From Mastigamoeba balamuthi (Eukaryota; Evosea; Mastigamoebida; Mastigamoebidae), in the NCBI GenBank assembly GCA_902651635.1, contig CACRSC010000150.1:107871-166615 (forward strand): a stretch of DNA of 58,745 nt. The letters are read 5' to 3'. The notes under the pieces were generated by a model. It was not told the origin of the DNA. It worked only from the letters and a program-made list of their open reading frames with translations, and ran no database searches. Positions 10,616 to 21,847 of the stretch are shown piece by piece. The stretch's first letter is position 1. Every line of letters starts with the position of its first letter. The translations under genes were made by a program, and so were the position numbers.

Positions 10616-11764
10616 TCAGTGGGGCGCGTAGGCGGGGGGAGGGCAGTACGGACCCGACGGGGCGGACGGTGCAGACGGGGCGCACGGGGCGTACATGGGA
10701 GGCGCCCCCTGCGGGACCTGTCCTGGCTGCATCTGCGCCAACTGCGGGTACAGCCCCGCCTGCGGGGGAACCATTCCTGTTGGCGGCACCACCGGGCGTT
10801 GCTGTTGCTGCTGCTGTTGTTGCTGGGGCTGTGGGTACCGACCCTGCGGAGGCAGCGGCGCGCACTGCTGCTGGTGCTGCTGCTGCTGGGGTGGCGGGAA
10901 CTGGCCCTGCGGAGGCAGCGGCGCGCACTGTTGCTGCTGCTGCTGCCAGGGGGCGGCAGCGGGGGGGCAGCACTTGCGCCACGCGACGTCGAGGGTCGAC
11001 ATGAAGCGCAGAGCGGACGTGGGGCCGTAGCCGAAGAAGTCCCACAGCAGGTGCAGGCACCCGTCGGCCGTGTACACGTGCACGGCGTTGGCCACGCGGC
11101 CCTCGGGGCAGACCGAGACCTGCGGGGGCGCCGCCTCGGGGGCCCCGCGCGCCCTGTCGGTGGCCGCGCGCCGCCAGCAGAGCACCTGCTGCAGCGGTAT
11201 CGCCACGTTGGCCCGCGCCCCCGACGGCTTCTGCGCCAGCGCGAAGCACAGGTGCTCCCCGAAGATCAGCACCGTGGCGTCGTACACCACGTTGGCCACG
11301 TCCGTCGACTTGGCAGTGAATTCTATGCATTTCGGGGTGAATTCAATCGAATCGAATTGGAAATGACGGAATTGGAAATGGGGAGGGGGCGAGTTTATGA
11401 CCGCGGACCGTAGAGGAGTGGTTCGGAGCGCGGGATGTTGAACTTGTTGCGGAAGAAGGTGCCGTAGACGCTGTCCTTGGCGCTCTTGAGGGCCGAGTTG
11501 AGGCTCTTGCTGATGCTGCTGAGCACAGGGGCCATCACCGACGCTGTGCGTTGCGTGTTGTGGGGAGGGGAGGGGAGGGAAGGGAAAGGAAGGGAAGGGA
11601 AGGGGAGGGAAGGGTGAGTAGGCGTGGAGCTGGAGAGGTGGCCCCTCTGCGGCGCGCGGCGCTGGGGTACCGGTTTCCTTGAAGGGGGGCTCTGCCGGGC
11701 CGGGTGGGGGCACGGGGGGCCTCCACGAGTACGGCCTGTACGGGAACGGCGTCTCTCCAAACAT
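10616..11764 (-). CDS. GRAM-domain protein with Gln/Pro-rich tail and terminal PPxY motif
   Basis: Exons on the complement 10616..11322, 11409..11543, 11671..11764 (phases 1 and 1), 311 residues. A Pro-rich N terminus precedes an amphipathic stretch and then a GRAM/PH-like domain. It begins FRNKFNIPRSEPLLY and continues with a strand ending GEHLCFAL, matching the GRAM pattern in which an FR-x-x-F-x-x-P-x-x-E start is followed by a CF-containing strand. A second half (VHVYTADGCLHLLWDFFGYG) fits the GRAM C-terminal part. GRAM domains bind lipids, so a membrane-associated role is likely. The tail is Gln- and Pro-rich and ends with CPPPAYAPH, containing PPAY, a ligand for WW domains; GRAM plus PPxY is the architecture of WBP2. 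The acceptor in the second intron could differ by a few bases. Intron 1 is a GGGAAGG-rich purine tract. Confidence 0.8.
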   Translation of the reverse strand: MFGETPFPYRPYSWRPPVPPPGPAEPPFKETGTPAPRAAEGPPLQLHAYSPFPPLPFPSFPFPPLPSPQHATHSVGDGPCAQQHQQEPQLGPQERQGQRLRHLLPQQVQHPALRTTPLRSAVINSPPPHFQFRHFQFDSIEFTPKCIEFTAKSTDVANVVYDATVLIFGEHLCFALAQKPSGARANVAIPLQQVLCWRRAATDRARGAPEAAPPQVSVCPEGRVANAVHVYTADGCLHLLWDFFGYGPTSALRFMSTLDVAWRKCCPPAAAPWQQQQQQCAPLPPQGQFPPPQQQQHQQQCAPLPPQGRYPQPQQQQQQQQQRPVVPPTGMVPPQAGLYPQLAQMQPGQVPQGAPPMYAPCAPSAPSAPSGPYCPPPAYAPH

Positions 11765-12673
11765 CGGCGCGATAACACTGCCGAAAAAGAAAGATACCTG
11801 AATCTCGGGAGAATCTCCGGTCCCTCATCCAGCTCAGAGCACACGCTCTTGCAGCTGCCTTGCCAACGGGCATGCGTCGGGTGCCAGTGGCTTCAGTCGC
11901 ACCCTGCAGATGGCTTTGTGGCATGCACTCCCTCAGACACTGTGAGTCACTGAACGCGAGCTCAGTCAACCAGCTTGCATACATGGCTGCTCTTTCCCGG
12001 GTCCAAGGGATCACGTCTCTGGTCCCAGACGGGCAGCAGGCCGTGTTCTATCTGAATGCTGAGTGGGATGAGGTTGTGTCATACTACTGCCACTTGCTTG
12101 CCTCGGAGACCTTGCTGGACCTCAATCACAACTGTGCCATACGTGTTACATTCTGCCCGAAGATCCCCCATGCCGCCCCAAGATGGCTCGGGCAGGTCTA
12201 TCACTATCTATCTTTCTGGAATACGTGTCACACATCCGGCCTTTGGGTTTACCAACATCAAAACTGTCCTGCCCGTTTGAAGCACGTGCGGTTGCACCAA
12301 CCAGAGACCAGAGGGACACAGTCAACGAATTCCTTCTCTGTATCACCTCTCTCAATCACACGAACGACCTGAGGGGCATTATAGCTGAGTTCAAGGCGAC
12401 CCACCCAGTGCAATGAGCATCTGCATACAGATCATTAACAGCACTGTGTGAGTAGGGGTTCTAAATGACAACATCCTGACACCTTCCTCCTTGTTCAAGC
12501 ACTACTCCAGCCTGAGCTGCGAGGCACGGACAGTTGTTCACTAATCCTCTTTTTCGTTCGACAATTTCCGATTTCAACAGACGCAAATACAAAAAAATGA
12601 ACTCGGTTTTTCTGCATTGCTGGCAAACACAAATCCATAGGTAAAACGCCTGGAATGGCGGTCGACTCCGGTG
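11765..12673. other. Intergenic, lower-GC island with decayed sequence
   Basis: About 900 bases. 11780-11815 carries imperfect palindromes of the GAGA-ATCTC type just upstream of the GRAM gene. 11829-11905 is a partial copy of the neighbouring EF-hand gene (separate entry). 11910-12640 is AT-richer, with short, frame-shifted coding-like stretches on the plus strand (for example 12000-12230 and 12230-12416) that match no family I recognise; they look like a degraded insertion. Confidence 0.5.
11829..11905 (-). pseudogene. Fragment copy of the EF-hand coiled-coil gene (intron 4 / exon 5 junction)
   Basis: This stretch resembles 13419-13500 at roughly 80 percent by eye. It shares CCAGCTCAGAG, the TTGCC..GCAACG segment, and GGCTTCAG followed by CGCAC. 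In the gene, that interval spans the start of the last exon and nearly the whole 55-nt fourth intron. The copy has the same orientation and is about 1.6 kb downstream of its source, with no further gene sequence attached. Confidence 0.65.
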
Positions 12674-14873
12674 TTACTGCCCATCATGCAGCATCTTGCG
12701 AGCAAGCCTGTATGTGAGTACAAGTGGGACCACGCCAGCAGCGAGCATTACCCAGAAGGAAATGCAGAACAGGTCGCGGTAGCCTGTGAAGATCTTCCGC
12801 AGGGCCCCCGAGATGGTCGGAGGCTGGGTAAGCACGGCCGGCACGGCCGGGCACGGGCGCTGCTCCGGCTTGTCGAGCCTCTCGGCCGAGGAGATCTCGC
12901 TGGCCAGCGATAGGGCGTACGGCACGCATGCGTCCGCAGCAGCAGAGGCCTGGACGGTCGGGGACAGCGTACACTCCCTGGGACGGGACACGGGGCTCTG
13001 CAGGCCCTGCTTGGCCATCTCCCTCGCCCGCTCGCGCCGCTTGGTCTCAACGACGATGCGCTTGTACGACTCGAGCTCGGCGAGGTACTGCTTCTCCTGG
13101 CTGTGCCAGCTGGCCCGCTCCGTAGCGAGCGTGTCGTTGGCGTCCTGGAGCTCTCTCCGCAGCCCCTCGTTCTCGATCTCGAGGTCGCGGAGCCTGCGCG
13201 AGTTCCCCTCGGAGGCTCGGCGGCAGAGGAAGAGCGACTCGGGCTGCTTCTGCGGCGGCTGCTCGATGACTGGGGGCGCGTCGCTCTGGTCGGCATCGGC
13301 AGAGAGCAGAGGCACGTCGTCGGCGGGGTGGTCGCGGAGCTGCTCCTCGAGGCTGGCGCACGCCTTCCTGAGGTCCTCCGCCTCCCTCTCCCTCTGCTCG
13401 AGCTGGTCGCGCATCGTGTCCAGCTCAGAGCGCATGCTCTCGACCAGTTGCCTTGGCAACGAGCAAGCGTCAGGCACCGATGGCTTCAGCCGCACAGTGT
13501 GCCCACCTCTCTTGCTGCAGGTCCGCCTGGAGCTTGCAGCCCTTGTCCTCGGACTCGTTGAGGCGCTTGCGGAGTCCGAACATGGCCTGGCTCCCGCTCT
13601 CGACGGCGAGCTCGAGCTCCTCGACCTTGATCTGCTGCGCGAGGCCGCTCGGGGTCGCCGAGGGCTTCCTGGTGTGCGTTTTCTCGGGCACCGCGAGCCT
13701 CGGGGTGGACTCGCAGTGCGAGTGGGCCCACGCCGACTTGCAGGGGTGCAGCGGGACGCCGCCGACGTGGTCCGTCTTGCGCAGCTCGTCCATCGCCAGG
13801 GCGAACTCGACAAACTCGACAGATCCGGTCCAGTTGCGGTCGAGCAGCGTCATCACGAACCCGGGGTCGCTCTCGGGGAAGAGCCTGCGCAGCTCCTCGA
13901 CGCCCAGGGCGCCCGCGCGCCTCGTGTCGAACGACTCGAAGAGCCTGCGGAGCTCCCTGACGTCCTCGTCGCTGAGCCCGCGCCCCCGCAGCTCTGGCGA
14001 CACGGGCGTGCAGTCCTCCGACTCGAGTATGTACCCGCTGGGTCGCAGCCTGGCGGGCAGCATCGGCGACATGAACGAGGCCCTGCGCTTGTGCGAGAGC
14101 GGCGTCGGGGTGCCCGGCGGCGACGACGTCGGCGTCACCGTCGCCACGAGCGCGTCGAGGCTCTCGGCGCTCGACGGGCCCAGGGCCGAGGCGATCAGCA
14201 GGAACACGCGCTCAAACGCCGACCGGTTGAGCCCGCCGGCCCCCTCGGGGTCGAAGCGGGCCAGCAGCGCCCTGGCGACGCGCCTGGGCGGCTGGCGCTG
14301 CTGCTCGCCGACGAGGTACCCGAGCGCTGCCGTGAGCTCGTCCTCGCTCAGCACCCCGTCGTCGTCCCCGTCAAACTCCTCAAAGACCTCGTCCATCCGT
14401 TGCTGGCCGGGGGGAGGGCACGCATCAGGGAGAGGGGGTGGAGGAGGAGAGGAGGAGGAGGGGCCTCTCGCGCACCTGGAGGCTCGCGGACATGCCGACA
14501 GAGAAGCTGTCAAAGTCGACGTAGCCCGAGGGGTCGGGGCCCAGCCGCACGAACATCTCCTTGACCGCCTCCTCGGGGAACTTGTCCGCTCCCCCGGCGA
14601 GCTCCTGCACCCGCACGCCCCCCCCCCCTCTGGAGGGTGAGCCCACAGCGGCAGCAGCGCGGGGCGGGAGAGCCGTCGGGACCTGGGCGACGGGGCGGAA
14701 CTCGTCGAGGGTGATTTTGCCCCGCGAGGAGGTGTCGCACGTCTCGAAGAGTTGCTTGATCAGAGCGCTCTGGGGTAAGCGAGGTCCGGGGTGGCGGGCG
14801 TTACGCGGACGCGGCCCACGCTGGGGAGCGGCGAGAGACGTACCACGAACAGAGGCGCCGAGGGTGCCGCCAT
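12674..14873 (-). CDS. Six-EF-hand, coiled-coil, C-terminally membrane-anchored protein
   Basis: Exons on the complement 12674..13451, 13507..14402, 14476..14604, 14683..14769, 14844..14873; 639 residues. Three EF-hand pairs fill the N-terminal half. Canonical loops include DTSSRGKITLDE and DGDDDGVLSEDE; others, such as GPDPSGYVDFDS, are degenerate. Two long heptad-rich coiled coils follow (about 290-375 and 385-520), with a Ser/Pro linker between them. The C terminus has one hydrophobic segment (ISFWVMLAAGVVPLVLTY) followed by a short basic tail, as in a tail-anchored protein facing the cytosol. EF-hands plus coiled coil plus tail anchor is the layout of KASH5-type and related dynein adaptors, but the tail lacks the terminal PPPX of KASH peptides. 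All junctions keep frame; the fourth intron is only 55 nt. Confidence 0.85.
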
Positions 14874-15273
14874 TTCTGCACCGTACACTCAAAAAACTCC
14901 TCCCCTGAGATCCTTTCCTTTGGATCTCCCAGATTCCCCGAAAATCAAGGGCTGCAGCTCAGCGTGCCCTCCGCCACGCTGGCAGAAACGAAGACAGGGA
15001 CCCCCCACCGCCCTCGTGCCGCTGGAATGGAAACGGGATATCGGGATAATGTCCGAAAATCTGCTTCAACCGCCGACCCCTGTCCTCCCTCCCGTATTCC
15101 GCGTCTCGCTCGCTCTGGCTTCTTCAGCCCAACCCGCGCGCACCGCCGAGAGGGGGGCGACCTGCGACCAGACCGCGAAATCTAGAATTTGTGGGATATT
15201 TTATTGGATCTGCAAGTTGGCCGTTGATAGTTGTGTGAAAGTGCGGGGTCACTGTGTGCCCCTCCCGCCCGGA
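14874..15273. other. Divergent promoter region between the EF-hand gene and the PP2C-like gene
   Basis: A 400-bp spacer. A GATCC..GGATCTCC inverted arrangement lies near 14910-14930. A run of ordinary GC-rich sequence follows, then an AT-rich tract (about 15180-15240). No gene is supported. Confidence 0.5.
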
Positions 15274-17597
15274 ATGGCCGCCCCTACCCGCCACTCGGAC
15301 CCCGTCAACGGCATGCGCGGTACCATCCCCGCCGCCCGCGGACCCCGAAATCGCGCCGCCAATCCCGCGACTCAATTCGAATTGAATTCCGCGCCCGAAC
15401 TGCCCAGTCGAAATCCGCGCGCTGGAACGCGACATCCAGCGCGCAGTGGAGCGGCGCGAGGCCCTGCGCGTTCTCCTCTCCACCACCGACACGCAGGAGA
15501 AGGAGGCGAGCCGCTCCCGCCGCCGCCGCCCAGCGTTTCTCTTCCAATTTGACGTTTTTTTCGATCGGCAAAAATATCTCCTACCCCCCAACGTTGGCCT
15601 GGACAGATGCAGGCTCAGCTGCAGGCCAAGAAGGACGAGTTCCGGAAGCTCGCCGAGGTCGAGGCCGCCGCCTCGCCGAGGCCCAAGGAGGGGAAGAAGG
15701 ACGGCGGCGGCCAGACCGCGCCGCAGGTGCCCCAGAGGGAGAGCAGCGGGTCGACGCCCACCGACCACGCAAAGTCCGTCCTGACCACCGTCTCGGGCCT
15801 CGCGCACCTGCGCGACTCCATACCCTCCGTGCGGGCCTCCACGCACCCGTCCCACCCCCTCCACGGCTGCCGCCCCTGACCTGCCGCCGCGTGCTGCCAG
15901 CTGCCGGTGGCCGTGCCCGCTGCGGACGGGCCGACAGCGACGCTGACGGGGCCCGCGGACGAGGAGCTGCAGTCGTGGTTCGACCAGATCGCCGCGCGGA
16001 CCGTCTCGTCGTACCCGATGCTCAACACGGGCAAGAAGGTGAGCTCCCTGCCCTCCTGGAGCGACCCTCGGCGCGCTGACGCTGGGCGCCCTGCAGCTCG
16101 GGAGCCCCATTGCGGACAACTTCCACATCGAAGTGTCTGGCGGTCGCTTTCTGCTGTGCCTTGCGGACGGCTGTTCGCACCGCCTATCCCCCAAGCTCTC
16201 CGATGACGCCCCTCTGCAGGCAGCTGGGGGGAGAGGGCGCAGGCGGCGTCGAAGAAGGCGAGCCACGGGTTCACGAGCCATCTGCTGCAGAACCACAGCA
16301 AGCTGCGCGTGATCAGGGAGGCCGGGCAGCTGCTGCTGGAGGCGTTCTCGCTGGCCCACAGCGACATCCTGACGGGCAAGGAGCTCTGGGAGTGCGGCAC
16401 GACCACCATCCTGGGCGGGATGCTGCTGCCTGTGCAGGGCAAGCTCCGCAAGTCGCGCCCCGACAAGGCCACGTGCCGCCGCTCGGCGAGCTCGCACTCA
16501 CTGAGGAGCATGGCGATGGTGGTCAACTCAGCGAACAAAAAGCCCGCGGAGCCCTCGCCCTTGGCCCAGGGCGAGGCGCTGGGGACCTCCGCGCCCCCGG
16601 GCAGCGCCGTCTCACAGGCGATCGCGAGCGCTGTGTTGAAAGAGGAGAGCCGCCAGCAGCAGCAGCAACAGCAGCCGAAGGAGAAGGAGGCGGGGAAGGA
16701 GGACGAGCAGCAGCCGAACCCGACAGACCCCGACACGTGGGAGTGGGCGTTTGTGTTCCTCAGCTGCGGCGACTGCAAGGCGTTCCACTGGAACGCCAAG
16801 ACGCACAGAGTGACCGACATCACGTGAGCGCTCTCCGCCCACTGCACACAGCCCCGCGCGTCGCGAGAGGGTCTCAGCGCAGCCGCGGGGGCGGTGGCCT
16901 GGGGGGGAGGCAGAGCGGGGAACAGATTGAACGTGACGGACCCCACGGACCCCGGCGGGAGGATCGGGCCGCAGATGGACAACGGGATGCCTGACCTGCG
17001 CAACCTGCGATCGTACTCGCACCCGTGCTTCCGCGGGGACCTGCTGCTGGTGTGCAGCGACGGCGTGCACGACAACCTGGACCCGCCGTCGCTGGGCATC
17101 GACCCCGGCGAGCTCTGCGACGACTTCAGGGGGATGACGTGGGACGCAGCCGCTGAGCACAACCGCGAGCTCGTCGACGAGATTCGCCAGTCGTTCATGT
17201 AACCCACCGATGACGCAACCCCCGACAGACCTGGAATCTTTCATGACGTCAAGATTTCGCGCGCAGGGAGGCGAGGCTGGAGGTGATCATCGCGGACATT
17301 TTCCGCAGACGCAGCGCGGACATGGGTGACAAGCCGATCTCACCTGCGAGTGTAACCAACGCCGTTGTCGAGTACTGCCTCCGAGTCACCTCCGCGGCGC
17401 GGTGCGCAGCCGCCTGCGCGGATACGCCTGATTTCTATTTCCCTGACTGACGTGTTGCCGGAAGATCATACATGGAGGAGAATCCGGCCAAGAATCAGCC
17501 CAAGGACATGAAGGAGTACCCGGGCAAGATGGACCACACGACGTGCATCACGATCCGCGTGGACCACCCCGCCGACTACGTGGACTTCCTCTCCTAA
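15274..17597 (+). CDS. PP2C-like (PPM family) protein phosphatase
   Basis: Exons 15274..15319, 15408..15553, 15607..15828, 15901..16038, 16097..16172, 16220..16823, 16926..17198, 17267..17401, 17465..17597; 590 residues. Three PPM signatures are recovered only after splicing. FLLCLADGCSWGERAQAA holds the first metal-binding Asp, LLVCSDGVHDNL the second, and DHTTCITIRV is the terminal D-(N/H)-x-T strand with the third. They occur in PPM order about 50 to 250 residues apart. The N-terminal exons encode a short coiled coil (IRALERDIQRAVERREALR). A Gln-rich insert sits mid-domain near 16655-16680. The usual N-terminal R-x-x-M-E-D metal motif is not obvious, so activity is likely but unproven. The second exon's donor (15554) is the least certain junction; its intron contains an AAATATCTCC element. 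Confidence 0.85.
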
Positions 17598-17883
17598 CGC
17601 ACTCAGCCTAAACTCCTTCTGCTTCGCGAAGATTCACACGCCACGCACGCCCTCCATTCCCTCTTCATTCATCACCGCCTCCCCCTCATCCCGTACAGCC
17701 AGCCAGCCAGCCAGCCAGCCCCTCCCAGCCAACCCACGTCCATACACGCCGCCTCCCCAAGCCTGCCAGACCCCACCTCCCCACCCCAGATCTCTTTTAC
17801 GACGATCGTACGTACAACAGCCCAACGCCGCTGGAGGGGTCGGCTGCCGTTGCCGAGGGAGAAAACAGAGCAGAACAGACGGT
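17598..17883. other. Convergent 3' spacer with a CAGC microsatellite
   Basis: About 286 bases. 17697-17720 is a short array of AGCC units (six or so), followed by C/A-rich sequence. No gene is seen. Confidence 0.5.
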
Positions 17884-20568
17884 CTATACTTGATGTATGG
17901 GAGCCAACCCCGTGGGGACCAGTGGCTGCGACTCAGACGACGAGCCCGGCGACGACGCTGCGGCCTCGGACGCCGCGGACCCCCGTATGTCGACGGAGGT
18001 GCCCGACTGCACGCCGAGGCCCGCGGGCGCGGGGGCCTCTGCGGCCGCGCGCTGGGCGTTGCGGTCGCGCCTCTTGGGGGAGTGGTGCTCGAAGAGCGGC
18101 GTGTCCCTGTTGCGGCCGCAGGCGAGGCCCGTTCCGCAGACGGCGAGCAGGACCTCGATGCCGATGGTGCAGCAGGCGGTGACGACGGGGGGCGTGCCGT
18201 AGTCGAGCTCGAGGGCGAGGGCGACCTTGAGGCCGATGCTGGTGGCGCAGGCGAGCATGTAGACGACCTGCTGGTAGAGCGGGAACATGGCGCTCTCCGA
18301 GGCGCCCAGGCTGAAGAGGAACATGACGGCGCCCACGAAGAACGCGAAGGCGTCGGCGGCGAACCACGGCGCCAGGACGCCGAACCACGCGATGCTCTTG
18401 TTGGCCCCCGAGACCTTGGCGTAGGCCAGCGACGAGACCAGCGTGTACGTAATTCCCAGCACGCACAGGCAGAATCTGCAGCCAGTGCGTGCAGTCAGCC
18501 AGGCAAACACAGAAGGGGGGTGCCTGCCTGGCCGGAGCAACTGGGGGAGGGCGCGCACCCCACGGCAAAGTGCTTGTTCTTGCGGCGGCGCGGGGCACGG
18601 CCGCCGCTGCGCGCGTAGAACGAGTACTTGACAAACGAGGCGATGCCAAAGACAACGTAGGCGCCCGCGCAGATCCAGTGCGGCAGGAACAGCGGCCATG
18701 TCTCGCCCCGCATGAAGTACGGCTCATACTGCAGCCTTTTTTTTGGACAGGAGTGTCAGGAGACTGTGCCAAAGATACGCGTATCTCTTCCAATGACCGC
18801 CGCACTGCGCCGCCAGGGACAGAGAGGGGGGCGGACCTGACGACGAGCAGGACGACAAAGACGGTGTAGCAGAGGAGCGTCGTGACCCACGAGTAGCGCA
18901 GGAGCGACGGCGAGGGCACGCGCGGCGTCGAGGTGGCGAGGAGCAGCCACGCGAGCAGCACGAAGACGGGGACGAAGACGAGCCACCAGCTCCAGTGCGC
19001 GCCCGTCGCCGCGCGCACGAGCAGCGTCGCCGTGAACGACATCAGCGGCACCTGCGCCAGCGCCAGCACTCTCCCCACCCACCCTGAGCGAGCGGTGCGC
19101 TGGGCAGTGAACACGGGAACCTGGGGGGGGGGGGGGAGCGCGGATGTGGGAGGGGGCGGGAAAGATGGGCGCGTGGGGCGGCGGGGGTACCAAAGGAGTT
19201 GGCGTGTGTTGTCCCCATTGTCTGGGGGGACGAGTAGTGTTTCGCAAGCGACGAAGCGGAACGAAAAAGCGGAGGGGGCGGTGGGGCTGATTCACTCGGG
19301 CCCCTGCGCTTTTCTTACACTGGCGCCTCGGCAGTGGCGTGCTGCAGTCCCCGGGCCCGTGAAAAACCACCAGACTGGACTCATGGAAAACCACTGACAG
19401 CTCTTCTCTCAATCTCCTCACCCACCTGTCGGCCAGAAACCTGGCCAGGTCCCCATTGAGCGCACAGAGGGGCCTGGCTGCGGGACTTGTGCTGTGGCGG
19501 TTGTGCGAGCGAAAGAGAGCGTTGTATGGGTTGAAACATGGGAAATTGATTGTTTCGCGTTCAGAGAGGAACGGGGGGAGGGCCCTCCCTCAGACCTGGG
19601 ACGGAGGGTCGACGTGCGACGTCTGCTCCACGAGTTGCGAGTCCGCCAGAGCCTCGCCGGGGGCAATCGACCCGATCGGGGCAGCTGGAGGCCCCGTGGC
19701 CGTGGGGAGGTGGGGGGAGGAGAGAGAGCTGTGAGAAATGAATCAGGAAACAGGACGACTGACGCACAAGCCGAGAGATCGGTGGGGGGCACGTAGGGAG
19801 CGGGCTGGGCAGCGTCAGCCGTCAGGTTGCCATACGCAGGGGCGTCGTCCTCCTCGTCAATAACCATCCTCCTTGCACCGCCTGGCGTTCACAGGGACGC
19901 GGTTCCACTTATTTCTGAGACATTTCACAGAACGGCGGAGAGGGGAAGCAGCGGCAGAGGAGCGGACCACCACGCAGGGCAGCGGCGCGGATGGCGTAGT
20001 AGACGGTGACGCCGATGGGGATGAAGCGCAGGAACCACCAGAACACGAGGAAGCCCAGCAGGCCGGGCAGGCGCATGTGGTGGCGCTTGATGTACGTGCT
20101 GATGACAATCGTGTAGACAAACTGTACAAACGCCATCGTGCACGTCATCGCCGCGTACTGCAGGGCGCAGGGGGGAATTCCGCATAAGATATTTCCCGAG
20201 AACTCTGGAGATTCCAAGCCCGGTCCTCCGCACCACCAGGAAGACGTGGCGCAGCCTGCGCGACGCCAGCCACGCGCAGACGACGGGCATGGCGATCCAG
20301 AACATGGAGAACAGTATCTCCCAGAGCCAGCTCGACGCAGCCCCCGCCCATGTCACGCTGAGGATCCAATCCAGCGCAGAGAAGGCCTGCCCAACGCCGG
20401 GTTTCAGCGCTGCGGTTCACGCGGGTCTCGCGCGAGAAGCGCGGGCGGGGGAGGGGGGAATCGTCGGGGGGCGCGCACGACGACGACGAAGGCGGAGAGC
20501 TCGAACGAGACGCTGAGGTCGCCGAGTTCGTCGACGCGCTGCTTCCTGAAGAACTCGAGGCTGTCCAT
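17884..20568 (-). CDS. Multi-pass membrane protein, possibly TMEM185-like
   Basis: Exons on the complement 17884..18475, 18559..18735, 18837..19120, 19596..19684, 19768..19881, 19974..20157, 20234..20386, 20479..20568; 560 residues. There are about ten hydrophobic segments. Two pairs near the N terminus are followed by an acidic, Pro-rich loop (DEEDDAPAYGNL). Six or more further segments follow, including one with HWSWWLVFVPVFVLLAW and one with KSIAWFGVLAPWFAADAF. The recurring W-x-x-VF-x-P-x-(W/F) pattern recalls TMEM185/FAM11-type proteins. The tail is Ser/Glu-rich and cytosolic-looking. The 475-nt fourth-exon to third-exon gap (19121..19595) is unusually long, so this could be two genes. 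A single gene is preferred because the splice is in frame and the downstream part has no in-frame ATG of its own. Confidence 0.68.
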
Positions 20569-20723
20569 TCGTCAAGCGCCGAGGCGGAAGCGCAGAGGGA
20601 AAAAACTGTAGAGCGATTTGAGAATCTCCGAACCGGGGATTTTTTCCTTTATGAGAGATCGCTGGCTGACGTGCGTTACGTCACGAGAAATTGCGGGGTG
20701 GCGATGGGTGACCTCCCATTGTC

Positions 20724-21599
20724 TCAGTCGTGCCCGACGGCGCAGGTCGTGAGTCGCATGAGGAACTCAGGGTAGCTCATTGACCAGAACTGGATCCCCG
20801 CTCTGGCCAGCTCGCACATCGTGGCGCCGAGGTTCACGACCTCGCTCCCCTTGGCGCATATGGTCCTGAACGCCATCTGCTGCAGCGGGATGCTCGGAGG
20901 CCCGGACACCACAATGTCGCTCTGCTCGATGGTTGTCACATCGCCGCCAAACAGGCGGCTTCCGGGCTGGTCTCTTGGCAGCACCAGCTGCTTCCGCCTC
21001 ACCTGCACGGCGTACAGCGCCTCCATAAGGTTCTCCGGTTGCGCCGCCAGCTGTGTCAGCATTGTAGCCCCGACGCTGCGGAAATCAGGAATTGAGAATT
21101 CACTGCCACAAGAAATCCAGTCAGGCGGCTTCCCGCGTACCTGTGGGTCGTAGTGAACTGCCCCGTCTCCTCGAGCCGCGCACAGATCTCGCCGGCGAGC
21201 CACTCGCGGGTGAGGCCGCGGTCAGGCTTCCCGAGCGCCAGCGAGACGTCTGTGTGCCACATCTGCCCCGAGGTCTCCTCGGACACAAGGCAGCAGCGCC
21301 ACACCTCGAGAATGCCTGTGCTGATCTTCCAGCTGACCGCCTCCTCAGATCAAGGAGGGCTTTCGGACGGGCGGGAGGGCCTCACCAGAAGTGTGGTGCG
21401 AGTGGCATGTAGTACTCCTTGACCGATGCGGTCATCAGCTGGCGCGGCGTCTGCGGACACGGGCAGCCGCTGTGAGCCAGCGCAGAAAGCCAGCGGGAGA
21501 GGGGGGGGTGGTGGGCACTGCAACGCCGACGTGGGAGACCCACGGCCATATGTCGAAGCCGCACCGCGGGTCGAAGAAGATGCGGACCTCCCAGCCCAT
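20724..21599 (-). CDS. Protein of unknown function, 225 residues
   Basis: Exons on the complement 20724..21075, 21141..21332, 21386..21450, 21531..21599; every junction is GT-AG and in frame. I do not recognise the family. It starts MGWEVRIFFDPRCGFDIWPW and has well-spaced hydrophobic and charged residues, several Trp and Cys, no signal peptide and no membrane segment, so it is probably a soluble folded protein. The third junction could be shifted by a few codons. It diverges from the coiled-coil/GATase-like gene 248 bp away, and an AATATCTCC element lies about 52 bases upstream of its ATG. Confidence 0.72.
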
Positions 21600-21847
21600 C
21601 GCCGGTGTGCGTTTGGCGCCGGGGGGGCAGCGGGGGACCAAATAATGCACCAATATCTCCGCGCATTTCCGCATTCCACGCGATCCAAAAAGGAACTGCC
21701 GGGCACCAAGTCCAAGAATAATCGGCGCAGCGCGGAGCGGAAACGCGCGAGGGGCTGGTGTGGAACGGCCGGTCCCCATCTGGTGCGCGGGGTGGTCGGA
21801 TCGTGCACCAGAGAGACGATATCTTCTGCGTCAGTGCAGCAATCTTC
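21600..21847. promoter_or_regulatory. Compact divergent promoter
   Basis: The 248 bases separate two divergent start codons. They contain CAATATCTCC (about 21652), an AT-rich stretch near 21640-21720, and GACGATATCTTC (about 21816), the last 30 bases before the plus-strand ATG. Both genes may be controlled from here. Confidence 0.45.

Noticed and set aside
10086-11330. A 414-codon minus-strand ORF spanning the end of the ankyrin gene and the GRAM gene
   Set aside because: It is a shifted frame of the GRAM gene continuing antisense through the ankyrin exon; the domain evidence supports the other frames.
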